From JACDBE01 sp051002015 (GTDB lineage: Bacteria > Actinomycetota > Acidimicrobiia > Spongiisociales > UBA5794): 24,355 nucleotides of DNA. The stretch spans positions 1-24,355 of the forward strand of contig JBPCMS010000052.1 in NCBI GenBank assembly GCA_051002015.1, read 5' to 3'. The notes beneath the pieces were generated by a model. That model was not told the origin of the DNA. It saw nothing but the letters and a program-made list of their open reading frames with translations, and did not search any database. Positions 1 to 6,571 of the stretch are shown in pieces. Made by a program: the position numbers and the translations under genes. How positions within the stretch are numbered: the stretch's first letter is position 1; each line of letters starts with the position of its first letter.

Positions 1-15
1 CGCCGAGGAGGATGC

Positions 16-1311
16 GTGGCTCCCAAGCTCCCCCCGCGATACCAGACCCAGGTCAGGTTGGGCCGCGATGGTGATGTCGAGGAGTGGCTGGCCACGGACA
101 CCGCCCTCGACCGGCCGGTCCTGATCCGCTCGCTCGACCCTTCGGCCGACGAGCGGCGCCGCCACCGGTACACCGCGGCGGTGCGGGACGCCGCCAGGGT
201 GGCGCACCTCCACCTGACCAAGGTCTACGAGGTGGCCGAGGACGACGCCACCTTCGCCGTGCTGGAATGGAACGGCGGGGTGTCGATCGCCGACAGGCTC
301 AACGCGGGTGACACCCTCCCCGTGCAGGAGTTCCTGCCCAATGCGGCGGGTCTGGCCGAGGCTCTGGCCGCCCTCCACGCCTCGGGAAGCGTCCACGGCG
401 CCATCGACGTCGGCGCCGTCCAGTTCTCGGCGGCGCATCCAGCCAAGCTGGGCTCCTACGGGAGGGAACCCGTGGGCCGCTCCCCGGTCGACGACACCAG
501 GGCCCTGGCCACGACCTTGCGCCAGGCCTTGACCGGATCCGCTGCCGCCGAGCTGCGGCCCTCGCAGGTGGTCGAGGGTCTGCCTCGCAGCGTCGACGAC
601 GCCCTGGCCGGCGCCGAGGCCGGCGTGGTCGATGCCGCTCACCTGGCGGCGGCGATGCGGGCCGCCCCCTTCCACACCGACACCGGGGGCGACGGGGCGT
701 GGTCGTGGCGGTGGCTTACCCCCGCCGCCATCCTCGTCGCCGCCGCCATGGTGTTCGGGGGCCTGGGGTTGATCGTCGACGTGGACCCCGACTCGCCCTT
801 CCTGTTCCCCGCCACCCCGCAGGACATCAGCGACCGCCCCCAGGACCGGGGCACCGCCACCCCTCCCGCCGACCCCGCGGCGGAGGAGACGATCCCGGTC
901 ACCGCCCGGTCGTACGACCCGTTCGGCGACAACGCCACCGAGAACGAGTCGAGCATCCCCCTCATCCATGACGGGGACCGCACCACCGTGTGGCGAACCG
1001 AGCGTTACTTCAGCCCCCTGTCCTCGGTGAAGCCGGGGGTCGGGGTGGTGTTCACCCCCGCCGCCCAGCCGGCGGCGGTGCGTATCACCGGAGCGGCCGG
1101 GGTCTCGTACGAGATCGGCTGGGCGGTGACCGTCCCCGACGACTTCGACCTGTGGGACATGGTGGCGTCGGGAACCCTCGGGACCGCACCGGCCACGGTC
1201 CAGCTCCCCGGACGGGAACAGGGCGTGTGGGTGCTGTGGCTGACCTCGCTCCCCGACGCGGGCGAGGGGGTGCACGTCGGTGAGATCGGGGACGTCACCT
1301 TCACCCGCTGA
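16..1311 (+). CDS. Membrane-anchored pseudokinase with extracellular discoidin-like domain (MviN C-terminal-half-like)
   Basis: 431 residues from GTG at 16, preceded by GAGGAGG at 5-11. Residues about 8-215 have a protein-kinase-like fold pattern, but the catalytic motifs are missing. The HRD position reads SVHGAID (125-131), the DFG position reads LGSYG (145-149), and the beta-3 lysine region (PVLIRSL, 34-40) has no Lys. One membrane helix (about 235-254) is followed by a Pro/Asp-rich stretch and an extracellular beta domain (about 298-431) with YDPFGD and DGDRTTVW, typical of discoidin-like carbohydrate-binding folds. The same order (pseudokinase, helix, outer domain) forms the C-terminal half of mycobacterial MviN/MurJ (Rv3910), which sits just upstream of sigM, as here. 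In mycobacteria the phosphorylated pseudokinase recruits the FHA protein FhaA to control lipid II flipping. The frame is open leftward to base 1, so fusion to an upstream murJ outside the window cannot be excluded. Family assignment is confident; function is inferred. Confidence 0.8.
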   Translation: MAPKLPPRYQTQVRLGRDGDVEEWLATDTALDRPVLIRSLDPSADERRRHRYTAAVRDAARVAHLHLTKVYEVAEDDATFAVLEWNGGVSIADRLNAGDTLPVQEFLPNAAGLAEALAALHASGSVHGAIDVGAVQFSAAHPAKLGSYGREPVGRSPVDDTRALATTLRQALTGSAAAELRPSQVVEGLPRSVDDALAGAEAGVVDAAHLAAAMRAAPFHTDTGGDGAWSWRWLTPAAILVAAAMVFGGLGLIVDVDPDSPFLFPATPQDISDRPQDRGTATPPADPAAEETIPVTARSYDPFGDNATENESSIPLIHDGDRTTVWRTERYFSPLSSVKPGVGVVFTPAAQPAAVRITGAAGVSYEIGWAVTVPDDFDLWDMVASGTLGTAPATVQLPGREQGVWVLWLTSLPDAGEGVHVGEIGDVTFTR

Positions 1312-1322
1312 GCGGTCGTGTC

Positions 1323-1351
1323 GTGACTTGGATCGAGACGGCGACCACAAT
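1323..1351 (+). promoter_or_regulatory. Candidate promoter of the ECF sigma gene (leaderless)
   Basis: GTGACT (1323-1328), a 17-nt spacer, then CACAAT (1346-1351), with the ATG 8 nt further on. That spacing would put the transcript start at or just before the start codon. This fits the lack of any Shine-Dalgarno sequence before 1360. The -10 match is partial, so this is a plausible rather than firm call. Confidence 0.35.
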
Positions 1352-1359
1352 CGGCTCCG

Positions 1360-1929
1360 ATGACCGATGCCGCCACCGACATCGCCCTGGTCGAGCGCTA
1401 CGTCGCCGGCGATCTGACCGCCTTCGACGAGCTGGTGCGCGCCCACCAAGACCGGGTGTTCGCCATCTGCCTGAGGATGCTCCGCCACCGTGACGCCGCC
1501 CTCGACGCCACCCAGGACACCTTCGTCACCCTGTTCCGCAAGGCCGACCGCTACAAGGCGGAGGCGGCGTTCAGCACCTGGCTGTACCGGGTGACCGTCA
1601 ACGTCTGTTACGACCATCTCAGACGGCAGCAGCGCCGGCCCACCGATCAGCTCCCCGAGTACCACGACCTGCCCGACCCGAAGGCCGAGGAGGCGTTGAC
1701 GTCCGTCGAGCTCCGCCCCGAGGTGGAGCGGGCCCTCGCCCAGCTCTCCGACGTGTTTCGGGCGGCGGTGGTGCTGGTCGATCTCCAGGGTCTCTCGCTG
1801 GAGACCGCCGCCACCGCCCTCGACGTGCCGGTGGGCACGGTCAAATCACGGGTCTTCAGGGGCCGGCGGCTGCTCGCCGAGCAGCTCGGGAACCTCAGGC
1901 CCCCGGACCAGCATCCAACCAGGGCATGA
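1360..1929 (+). CDS. ECF RNA polymerase sigma factor, SigM-like by position
   Basis: 189 residues. The sigma-70 region 2 (about 22-92) has the FDELVRAHQDRVF start, the DATQDTF segment and the STWLYRVTVNVCYDHLRRQ DNA-melting/-10 helix. The region 4 helix-turn-helix (about 118-172) has LSLETAATALDVPVGTVKSRVFRGRRLL. There is no sigma 1.1 or region 3, as expected for ECF factors. The ATG at 1360 is the only possible start, because an in-frame TGA lies at 1324. No ribosome binding site is visible and translation may be leaderless. The gene ends ATGA-overlapped with the next gene, a membrane anti-sigma factor, giving a classic sigma/anti-sigma pair. Place in the order (after the MviN-type pseudokinase, before trxB-trxA) matches mycobacterial and corynebacterial sigM. 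In Corynebacterium glutamicum SigM controls disulfide-stress genes including trxB/trxC. The regulon here is inferred. Confidence 0.93.
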   Translation: MTDAATDIALVERYVAGDLTAFDELVRAHQDRVFAICLRMLRHRDAALDATQDTFVTLFRKADRYKAEAAFSTWLYRVTVNVCYDHLRRQQRRPTDQLPEYHDLPDPKAEEALTSVELRPEVERALAQLSDVFRAAVVLVDLQGLSLETAATALDVPVGTVKSRVFRGRRLLAEQLGNLRPPDQHPTRA

Positions 1930-2855
1930 CCGTGCACGACCACGACCTCGATCTGATCATGGCGATCGCCGCAGGAGGGCTGCGCAGCGAGGAAGCCAGC
2001 GGCGCCGCCGCCGAGATCGCCGGATGCGAGCGCTGCACCGCCGACCTCGCCGCCCAGCACACCGCCCTCGGTGCCCTGGCCGCGCTGATCGACGATCCCG
2101 GGGCACGGCTCACCGACCTGGAGGCCAGGCGGCTTCACCGGGCGCTGAACGACCGGCTGGGGCACACCGTGACCGCTGCCCCTCCCCCGGTGGAGCGGGC
2201 TGCCCCTGCCGCCACCGGACGTGGACGTCGGTTCAACTGGGCGCCGCTGGCCACCGTGGCCGCCATCTTCCTGGCCGTTGTCGTCGGGGGCAACGCCATC
2301 CGGTCGCTGACCGCCGGGTCCGATGACGCCGCCGGTGGCGACACCGCCGCCGACGCCCCCACCTCCGCAGATGCCGACGGGACCGACGAGCGGGCGACGA
2401 TGTCCGCCCCGACGGCAACGGTTGCGGCCGAGCAGCAGCTGACGGCCGAGGTCACCTCCACGACGACGGCGGCGGCGGCTGAAGGCGGTGTGTTTGCCGA
2501 CCGACCGCGCCGGGTGGAGGTCAGCGTCGGCGCCCTCACCGAACTGCGGGAGCAGATCGAGACCATGGCCATCCCATCGATCGCCACCGATGCGACGTCG
2601 GAGGACTCCGAGCTGGCCGTCACCGCCGAGGAGACCATGGGACCCGACGCTTTCGGGCCCGTCGCGACCGAGGAACCGTGCATCGGGGCGGCGTCCGTGT
2701 TCCTCGCCGCCCCGGCCGAGTCGGTCGTCCTGGGGACGATCGACGTGGCCGATCTGGGTACCACCGTGGTGACGGTGAACGTCATGGTCGACGGGGCGGT
2801 GCGGATCCTGCTCCACGACCTCGTGAGCTGCACGGTCGTCTCCGAGGTTCCCTGA
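1926..2855 (+). CDS. Membrane anti-sigma factor (cognate of the upstream ECF sigma)
   Basis: 309 residues, starting in the ATGA overlap with the sigma gene, so the two are probably translationally coupled and made in balanced amounts. The N-terminal about 50 residues form a short helical anti-sigma domain with CERC (C34, C37). In the usual zinc-binding pattern H-x3-C-x2-C the His falls on E30, so zinc binding may be lost or may use His residues nearer the N-terminus (H4, H6). One membrane helix spans about 105-124. A long Ala/Thr/Asp-rich outer linker (about 130-200) leads to a poorly recognised extracellular domain (about 205-309) with one Cys pair (EPCIGA and LVSCTV). Expected role: hold the sigma factor at the membrane until an envelope or redox signal releases it. 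Anti-sigma identity rests on the pairing, the CxxC and the topology. Confidence 0.82.
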   Translation: MTVHDHDLDLIMAIAAGGLRSEEASGAAAEIAGCERCTADLAAQHTALGALAALIDDPGARLTDLEARRLHRALNDRLGHTVTAAPPPVERAAPAATGRGRRFNWAPLATVAAIFLAVVVGGNAIRSLTAGSDDAAGGDTAADAPTSADADGTDERATMSAPTATVAAEQQLTAEVTSTTTAAAAEGGVFADRPRRVEVSVGALTELREQIETMAIPSIATDATSEDSELAVTAEETMGPDAFGPVATEEPCIGAASVFLAAPAESVVLGTIDVADLGTTVVTVNVMVDGAVRILLHDLVSCTVVSEVP

Positions 2856-2856
2856 C

Positions 2857-2870
2857 CGGGGGATCCCCCG
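2857..2870. terminator. GC hairpin directly after the anti-sigma stop
   Basis: Perfect 14-bp palindrome CGGGGGATCCCCCG beginning one base after the TGA codon. As RNA it folds into a 5-bp all-GC stem with a GATC loop. No U-tract follows, as is common for actinobacterial terminators. A separate promoter candidate for the next gene lies just downstream, which supports a transcript boundary here. Confidence 0.4.
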
Positions 2871-2880
2871 CCGGGCGATC

Positions 2881-2909
2881 GTGACCCGGTGAATCGTCGC
2901 CTCTAAGCT
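2881..2909 (+). promoter_or_regulatory. Candidate promoter of the small membrane protein-trxB unit (leaderless)
   Basis: GTGACC (2881-2886), a 17-nt spacer and TAAGCT (2904-2909, fits TANNNT), with the ATG 9 nt downstream. The geometry is nearly identical to the candidate before the ECF sigma gene (GTGACT, 17 nt, CACAAT). No Shine-Dalgarno lies before 2919, so a leaderless transcript is likely. Confidence 0.45.
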
Positions 2910-2918
2910 GACCGGCGC

Positions 2919-3221
2919 ATGGATGACTACCCGGCCAAGATCGCCGACCTGCTCGAATCCGTGGCCGGGCGCATCCGCTCGCTCACGGTCGGCCGGGTCA
3001 AGGGCTGGGTCACGTGGGTGGCGGTGGGCTTGGTGGCGGTGATGCTGCTGACGCTGCTCGCCATCTACCTCGGGGTGGGGCTGTTCCGGTTCCTGGCAAA
3101 CCTGGTGGGCACCGAGCCCGCCTACCTGATCCTCGGTGGCATATTCCTGCTGCTGGGGATGTTGCTGTGGTCACGCCGGCTTCCGAGGAGGGACCCGGCT
3201 GGAGAGGAAACCGGTGTCTGA
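2919..3221 (+). CDS. Small two-helix membrane protein, unknown function
   Basis: 100 residues: a charged amphipathic N-terminus (1-32), a membrane helix at about 33-53, a short loop with GTEPAYL, a second helix at about 67-88, and a basic tail (SRRLPRRD). I do not recognise a family with certainty; the two-helix layout resembles actinobacterial holin-like or phage-shock-type small proteins. It overlaps the trxB start by 8 nt, so it is probably co-transcribed and coupled with thioredoxin reductase. Its codon use and GC-rich third positions match its neighbours, which supports real coding. Confidence 0.75.
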   Translation: MDDYPAKIADLLESVAGRIRSLTVGRVKGWVTWVAVGLVAVMLLTLLAIYLGVGLFRFLANLVGTEPAYLILGGIFLLLGMLLWSRRLPRRDPAGEETGV

Positions 3222-4158
3222 GACACGTTCCGAACAGGTGATCATCATCGGGTCGGGCCCCGCAGGGCTCACCGCCGCCGTGTACGCCGCCCGGGCCGAC
3301 CTGGCCCCGCTGATGATCGAGGGATTCGAGCGGGGCGGGCAGCTCATGCTGACCACCGACGTCGAGAACTACCCGGGGTTTCCGGACGGGATCATGGGCC
3401 CGGATCTGATGGAGCAGTTCCGCAAGCAGGCGGAGCGGTTCGGCACCACGATCATCACCGCCGACGTCACCAAGGTGGACTTCGGTTCCACACCTTTCCA
3501 GGTATGGGCCGGTGACGATCACTACCGGGCCGGTGCCGTCATCATCTCGACCGGCGCTTCGGCCCGGTGGCTCGGTGTCCCCGGTGAGGACAAGCTGCGC
3601 GGCCACGGGGTCTCCTCGTGCGCCACCTGCGACGGGTTCTTCTTCAGGGGCAAGCGGCTGGTGGTGGTCGGCGGCGGCGACAGCGCCATGGAGGAGGCAC
3701 TGTTCCTCACCAAGTTCGCCTCCATAGTCACCGTCGTCCATCGTCGCCACGAGTTCCGCGCCTCCAAGATCATGGCCAACCGGGTGCTGGAGCACGAGCG
3801 GATCGACGTGGTGTGGGACACCGTGGTCGAGGAGATCCTCGGTGACACCTCCGTGACCGGGGTCAGGGTCCGCAACCTCGTCACCGGGGAGACCGGGGAA
3901 CTAGCCTGCGACGGGGTCTTCGTCGCCATCGGCCACACCCCCAACACGTCGGTGTTCGCCGGACAGCTCGAGACCGACCAGAACGGATACCTCCTCACCA
4001 GACCGGGCTCCACCCACACCAACATCGAGGGCGTGTTCGCCGCCGGAGACGTCGTCGACAAGGTGTACCGGCAGGCGGTCACCGCCGCCGGGATGGGCTG
4101 CCAGGCCGCCATCGACGCCGAGCGCTGGCTCGAGGATCGGCGGCACGGGTCGGAATGA
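3214..4158 (+). CDS. trxB: Thioredoxin-disulfide reductase
   Basis: NADPH-dependent flavoenzyme that reduces thioredoxin in the cytoplasm. GTG at 3214 is chosen because GGAGAGG (3201-3207) lies 6 nt upstream. The frame is open to 3136, but that would add a Cys/Trp-rich nonsense extension. 314 residues, normal for the low-Mr bacterial enzyme. FAD-binding GSGPAG at 13-18, redox-active CATC (C136, C139), NADPH-binding GGGDSAMEEA followed by VVHRRHEFRASK (HRR motif for the 2'-phosphate), and the C-terminal FAD motif GVFAAGDVVD. It overlaps the preceding membrane-protein gene and is followed after 91 bp by its substrate gene trxA. Confidence 0.97.
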   Translation: MSETRSEQVIIIGSGPAGLTAAVYAARADLAPLMIEGFERGGQLMLTTDVENYPGFPDGIMGPDLMEQFRKQAERFGTTIITADVTKVDFGSTPFQVWAGDDHYRAGAVIISTGASARWLGVPGEDKLRGHGVSSCATCDGFFFRGKRLVVVGGGDSAMEEALFLTKFASIVTVVHRRHEFRASKIMANRVLEHERIDVVWDTVVEEILGDTSVTGVRVRNLVTGETGELACDGVFVAIGHTPNTSVFAGQLETDQNGYLLTRPGSTHTNIEGVFAAGDVVDKVYRQAVTAAGMGCQAAIDAERWLEDRRHGSE

Positions 4159-4176
4159 ACCGGCCACCGGATCGTT
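4152..4176 (+). promoter_or_regulatory. Candidate SigR/SigH/SigM-type thiol-stress promoter for trxA
   Basis: CGGAAT (4151-4156) and CGTTGA (4173-4178) give GGAA-N18-GTT. This fits the actinobacterial thiol-stress ECF consensus described for Streptomyces SigR, Mycobacterium SigH and C. glutamicum SigM (GGGAAT, 16-18 nt, YGTT). The -35 element spans the trxB stop codon and the predicted transcript starts about 65 nt before trxA. The core elements match exactly, and the gene served is a standard member of this regulon. No similar pair was found in front of the sigma gene itself. Confidence 0.5.
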
Positions 4177-4249
4177 GAACGCAATACCAACTTCGCAAAC
4201 CCCAACGCGACTAGCCAACCGAGGAGGTGGGGCCTCAGGGCCGGACACC

Positions 4250-4576
4250 ATGGGAAAGAACACCGTCGTCGCCACCAGCGACAACTTCTCCACGCTCATC
4301 ACCGGCGACACCCCGGTGCTGGTCGACTTCTGGGCCGAGTGGTGCGGCCCCTGCCGGGCCATGAACGGCCCCCTCGAGGAACTGGCAGGTGAGCACGCCG
4401 ACAAGCTGGGCGTGGCCAAGCTCAACGTCGACGAGAACCAGCAGATCGCCATGGACCACCGCGTGATGAGCATCCCCACCCTGATCGTGTTTCAGGGTGG
4501 CCGGGAGGCCAAGCGGCTGGTCGGCGCCCGCTCCAAGTCTCAGCTGGTCTCCGAGCTGGGCGACTACCTGCGCTGA
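4250..4576 (+). CDS. trxA: Thioredoxin
   Basis: 108 residues, the standard single-domain length. Active site WCGPC at 31-35 within VDFWAEWCGPCRAM, buried Asp26, and cis-Pro loop SIPTLIVF. It reduces disulfides in cytoplasmic proteins using electrons from TrxB immediately upstream. ATG at 4250 gives a normal N-terminus, with AGGG (4237-4240) 9 nt before it. An in-frame TTG at 4175 would add an unlikely 25-residue Pro/Gly-rich leader. A stronger purine run, GAGGAGG (4221-4227), is oddly too far upstream (22 nt) and can pair with CCTC in a small GAGG-tgggg-CCTC hairpin. Confidence 0.97.
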   Translation: MGKNTVVATSDNFSTLITGDTPVLVDFWAEWCGPCRAMNGPLEELAGEHADKLGVAKLNVDENQQIAMDHRVMSIPTLIVFQGGREAKRLVGARSKSQLVSELGDYLR

Positions 4577-4601
4577 TCTGGCGATGTGAGACGATGGAAC
4601 C

Positions 4602-5570
4602 GTGAGGCTCTATCGGCTCGGCGACGAGGGCGAGGCCGTTCGCGACATCCAGCAGCGCCTGACGGCCCTCGACCATCCGGTCGGGGATGACCAGCCGGCG
4701 GCGTTCGGCGCCGCCACCGAGCGCGCCGTCGTCGCCTTCCAGCGCTCCCGCGGGCTCGCCCCGGACGGCATCGTCGGGGGCGACACCTGGCGGACGCTGG
4801 TCGACGCCGGCTACGTCCTCGGTGACCGGATGCTGTACCACCGGGTCCCGATGATGCGGGGGGACGACGTGTCGGAGCTGCAACGTCGGCTCAACGCCCT
4901 CGGGTTCGACGCCGGCAAGGTCGACGGCACCTTTGGCCCTGACTCCCTGCGGGCGCTGCTCGACTTCCAGGCCAACCGACGGATGGCGGAGGACGGGATC
5001 GCAGGCGCCGAGGTGGTTGCAGAGCTCAACCTGATGGACCGGGCCACCAAGAAGCACGGCCGTGATGCGGTGCGGGAGCGTCAGTGGCTCGCCTCGCTCC
5101 CCACCCACCTGGCCGGGCAGCGGGTGTACGTCGACGCCTTCTGCCGCTCCCAGGACGAGGCGGCGGCGTGTTGGGAGGCGGCGGTCGAGTTCGCCGCCGC
5201 CATCCAGAGCCAGGGCGGGCACCCGGTGTTCTCCCGCAGCGCAGACACCTACCCCGCCGAGGGGGTAAGGGCATTGCGCGCCAACCGGATGGGCGCCGAC
5301 TTCGTGGTCTCGTTCGCCCACCCCCGCGACGGCGAGTCCGCAGTGTTCTTCTTCGCCTCGACCCAGAGCCACTCCGCTGCCGGCGAGAAGGTGGCCACCG
5401 CCGTGGCCGCCGCCGTCGCCCTCCCCGCCGCCGGCCGCTCGGTTCCCATGCTCCAGGACACCAGGCCACCTTCCATCATCGTCGCCGCGTCGCCGATGGA
5501 CGCTTCCGTTGGAAGAGCGGCCGCACAGGGCATCCGCGATCTGCTGGCCACGGAACGCACCGCCACGTAG
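4602..5570 (+). CDS. cwlM: CwlM-like peptidoglycan-binding protein with degenerate amidase domain
   Basis: 322 residues from GTG at 4602. Two PG_binding_1 repeats, about 1-68 (LGDEGEAVRDIQQRL and APDGIVGGDTWRTL) and about 80-142 (MRGDDVSELQRRL and DGTFGPDSLRALLDFQ), precede an Amidase_3-like fold (about 172-320). The first zinc motif, normally DPGHGG, reads VDAFCRSQ (177-184), and the SIHAN segment reads SFAHPR (237-242), so zinc binding and hydrolysis are unlikely. Mycobacterial CwlM (Rv3915), at the same place next to trxC and parB, is likewise an essential non-hydrolytic protein. When phosphorylated by PknB it stimulates MurA. No signal peptide is present, consistent with a cytoplasmic regulator of cell-wall synthesis. 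Product call firm, regulatory role inferred. The last residues and stop codon lie in a 15-bp tandem repeat. Confidence 0.88.
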   Translation: MRLYRLGDEGEAVRDIQQRLTALDHPVGDDQPAAFGAATERAVVAFQRSRGLAPDGIVGGDTWRTLVDAGYVLGDRMLYHRVPMMRGDDVSELQRRLNALGFDAGKVDGTFGPDSLRALLDFQANRRMAEDGIAGAEVVAELNLMDRATKKHGRDAVRERQWLASLPTHLAGQRVYVDAFCRSQDEAAACWEAAVEFAAAIQSQGGHPVFSRSADTYPAEGVRALRANRMGADFVVSFAHPRDGESAVFFFASTQSHSAAGEKVATAVAAAVALPAAGRSVPMLQDTRPPSIIVAASPMDASVGRAAAQGIRDLLATERTAT

Positions 5571-5620
5571 CGCACCGCCACGGAACGCACCGCCACGGAA
5601 CGCACCGCCACATAACGCAG
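5552..5620 (+). repeat. 15-bp tandem repeat spanning the cwlM stop codon
   Basis: Unit GGAACGCACCGCCAC occurs at 5552-5566, 5582-5596 and 5597-5611. A variant copy, GTAGCGCACCGCCAC, lies at 5567-5581 and a decaying fifth copy (ATAACGCAG) follows from 5612. The period is a multiple of three. Each unit would encode E-R-T-A-T in the cwlM frame, and the TAG stop (5568-5570) exists only because copy 2 differs from the others. Confidence 0.9.
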
Positions 5621-5716
5621 CAGGTGGCAGATTCCGGCGAACCTAAGGTTCTGCGTACCCCTGACGAGTACCAATCCGCTGAAGTTCGGTGACGGCGGGG
5701 CTCACCCCTCGGGTAT
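5621..5716. other. Convergent intergenic segment with a perfect short palindrome
   Basis: Gap between the convergent cwlM and parB genes, non-coding on both strands as far as I can see. It contains GAACCTAAGGTTC (5639-5651), a perfect 13-nt palindrome around a single A. Such a palindrome is better suited to a dimeric protein-binding site than to a hairpin. GGGGCTCACCCC, just before the parB stop, could give a 4-bp hairpin. No convincing terminator with a U-tract is visible. Confidence 0.4.
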
Positions 5717-6571
5717 CTAGCCGAAGAGGTTCCGGTAGATCCGCTCGAGGTCGTCGAGCGAGCGGTAGCGGATGACCATCTTCCCGCCCCTGCCGGCGTG
5801 GTCGATGTCGACCCGGGTACCGAGACGCTCGGCGAGGCGTTCCTCGAGTTCAAGGATGGCCGGCGGGCGGACCTTCCTCGGTTTGGTGGTCTGTTCGCCA
5901 GCGAAACGGGTCCTGATTCGCACCGCGTCCTCGACCTGGCGTACCGACCAGCCCTCGTCCGCAGCTCGACTGGCGATGTGGGTGGCGTAGGCGGCGTCAT
6001 CGAGCCCGAGCAGAGCCCTGGCGTGACCGGCGCTCAGCCGCCCCTGCTCGAGCAGCAGGTGCACAGATCCGGGGAGCTGGAGCAGACGCACCGTGTTGCT
6101 CACCGTGCTCCGGCTGCGGCCAACGCCGTCGGCGACCTCCTCGTGGGTGAGGCCGAAGTCGTCGATGAGCTGGCGATAGGCGGCGGCCTCCTCGAGCGGG
6201 CCCAGATCCTCCCGTTGCAGGTTCTCGATCAGAGCCTCGGTGAGGCTGGTGTGGGGCTCGGTCGTGTCCCGTACGATGGCGGGCACGTCCACCAGCCCCG
6301 CCATCCTGGCCGCCCGGCACCGCCGCTCCCCGGCGATGAGCTCGAACCGCTCATCACCGAGCGCCCGCACCACGACGGGCTGGAGCAGCCCGATCTCCCT
6401 GATCGACTCTGCCAGCGTGCCCATGGCCTCGTCGTCGAAGTAGCTGCGTGGCTGCCGGGGATTGGTGGCGATACGGTCGAGCGGGATCGTCTGCAGACCC
6501 GCCGCTGCGCTCACCGCCGGTGGGATCAGCGCCCCGATGCCCCGCCCCAGACCCGTCCTACGCTCGGCCAT
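5717..6571 (-). CDS. parB: Chromosome-partitioning protein ParB
   Basis: 284 residues. ATG at 6571 is preceded by AGGAGG at a good distance, and that site lies in the last codons of parA. N-terminal GLGRGIGALIPP box (ParA-contact region), then the ParB/Srx nuclease-like domain with NPRQPR and the CTP-binding motif ELIAGERRCRAAR. The helix-turn-helix that reads parS is THEEVADGVGRSRSTVSNTVRLLQLP, and a C-terminal dimerisation segment ends RIYRNLFG. ParB loads at parS as a CTP-dependent sliding clamp and organises the origin. A parS match lies about 1.4 kb away in rsmG. It is the last gene of the leftward unit and overlaps parA by 14 nt. Confidence 0.97.
   Translation of the reverse strand: MAERRTGLGRGIGALIPPAVSAAAGLQTIPLDRIATNPRQPRSYFDDEAMGTLAESIREIGLLQPVVVRALGDERFELIAGERRCRAARMAGLVDVPAIVRDTTEPHTSLTEALIENLQREDLGPLEEAAAYRQLIDDFGLTHEEVADGVGRSRSTVSNTVRLLQLPGSVHLLLEQGRLSAGHARALLGLDDAAYATHIASRAADEGWSVRQVEDAVRIRTRFAGEQTTKPRKVRPPAILELEERLAERLGTRVDIDHAGRGGKMVIRYRSLDDLERIYRNLFG

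Noticed and set aside
3136..3213. Upstream extension of trxB to an ATG at 3136
   Set aside because: The added residues are Cys/Trp-rich translation of the overlapping membrane-protein gene, and a good ribosome binding site sits just before GTG 3214.
5552..5620. Short tandem repeats considered as a CRISPR array
   Set aside because: Units are contiguous 15-mers without spacers, and no cas gene is present.
5639..5651. GAACCTAAGGTTC as a terminator of cwlM or parB
   Set aside because: The centre leaves no usable loop and no U-tract follows on either strand.
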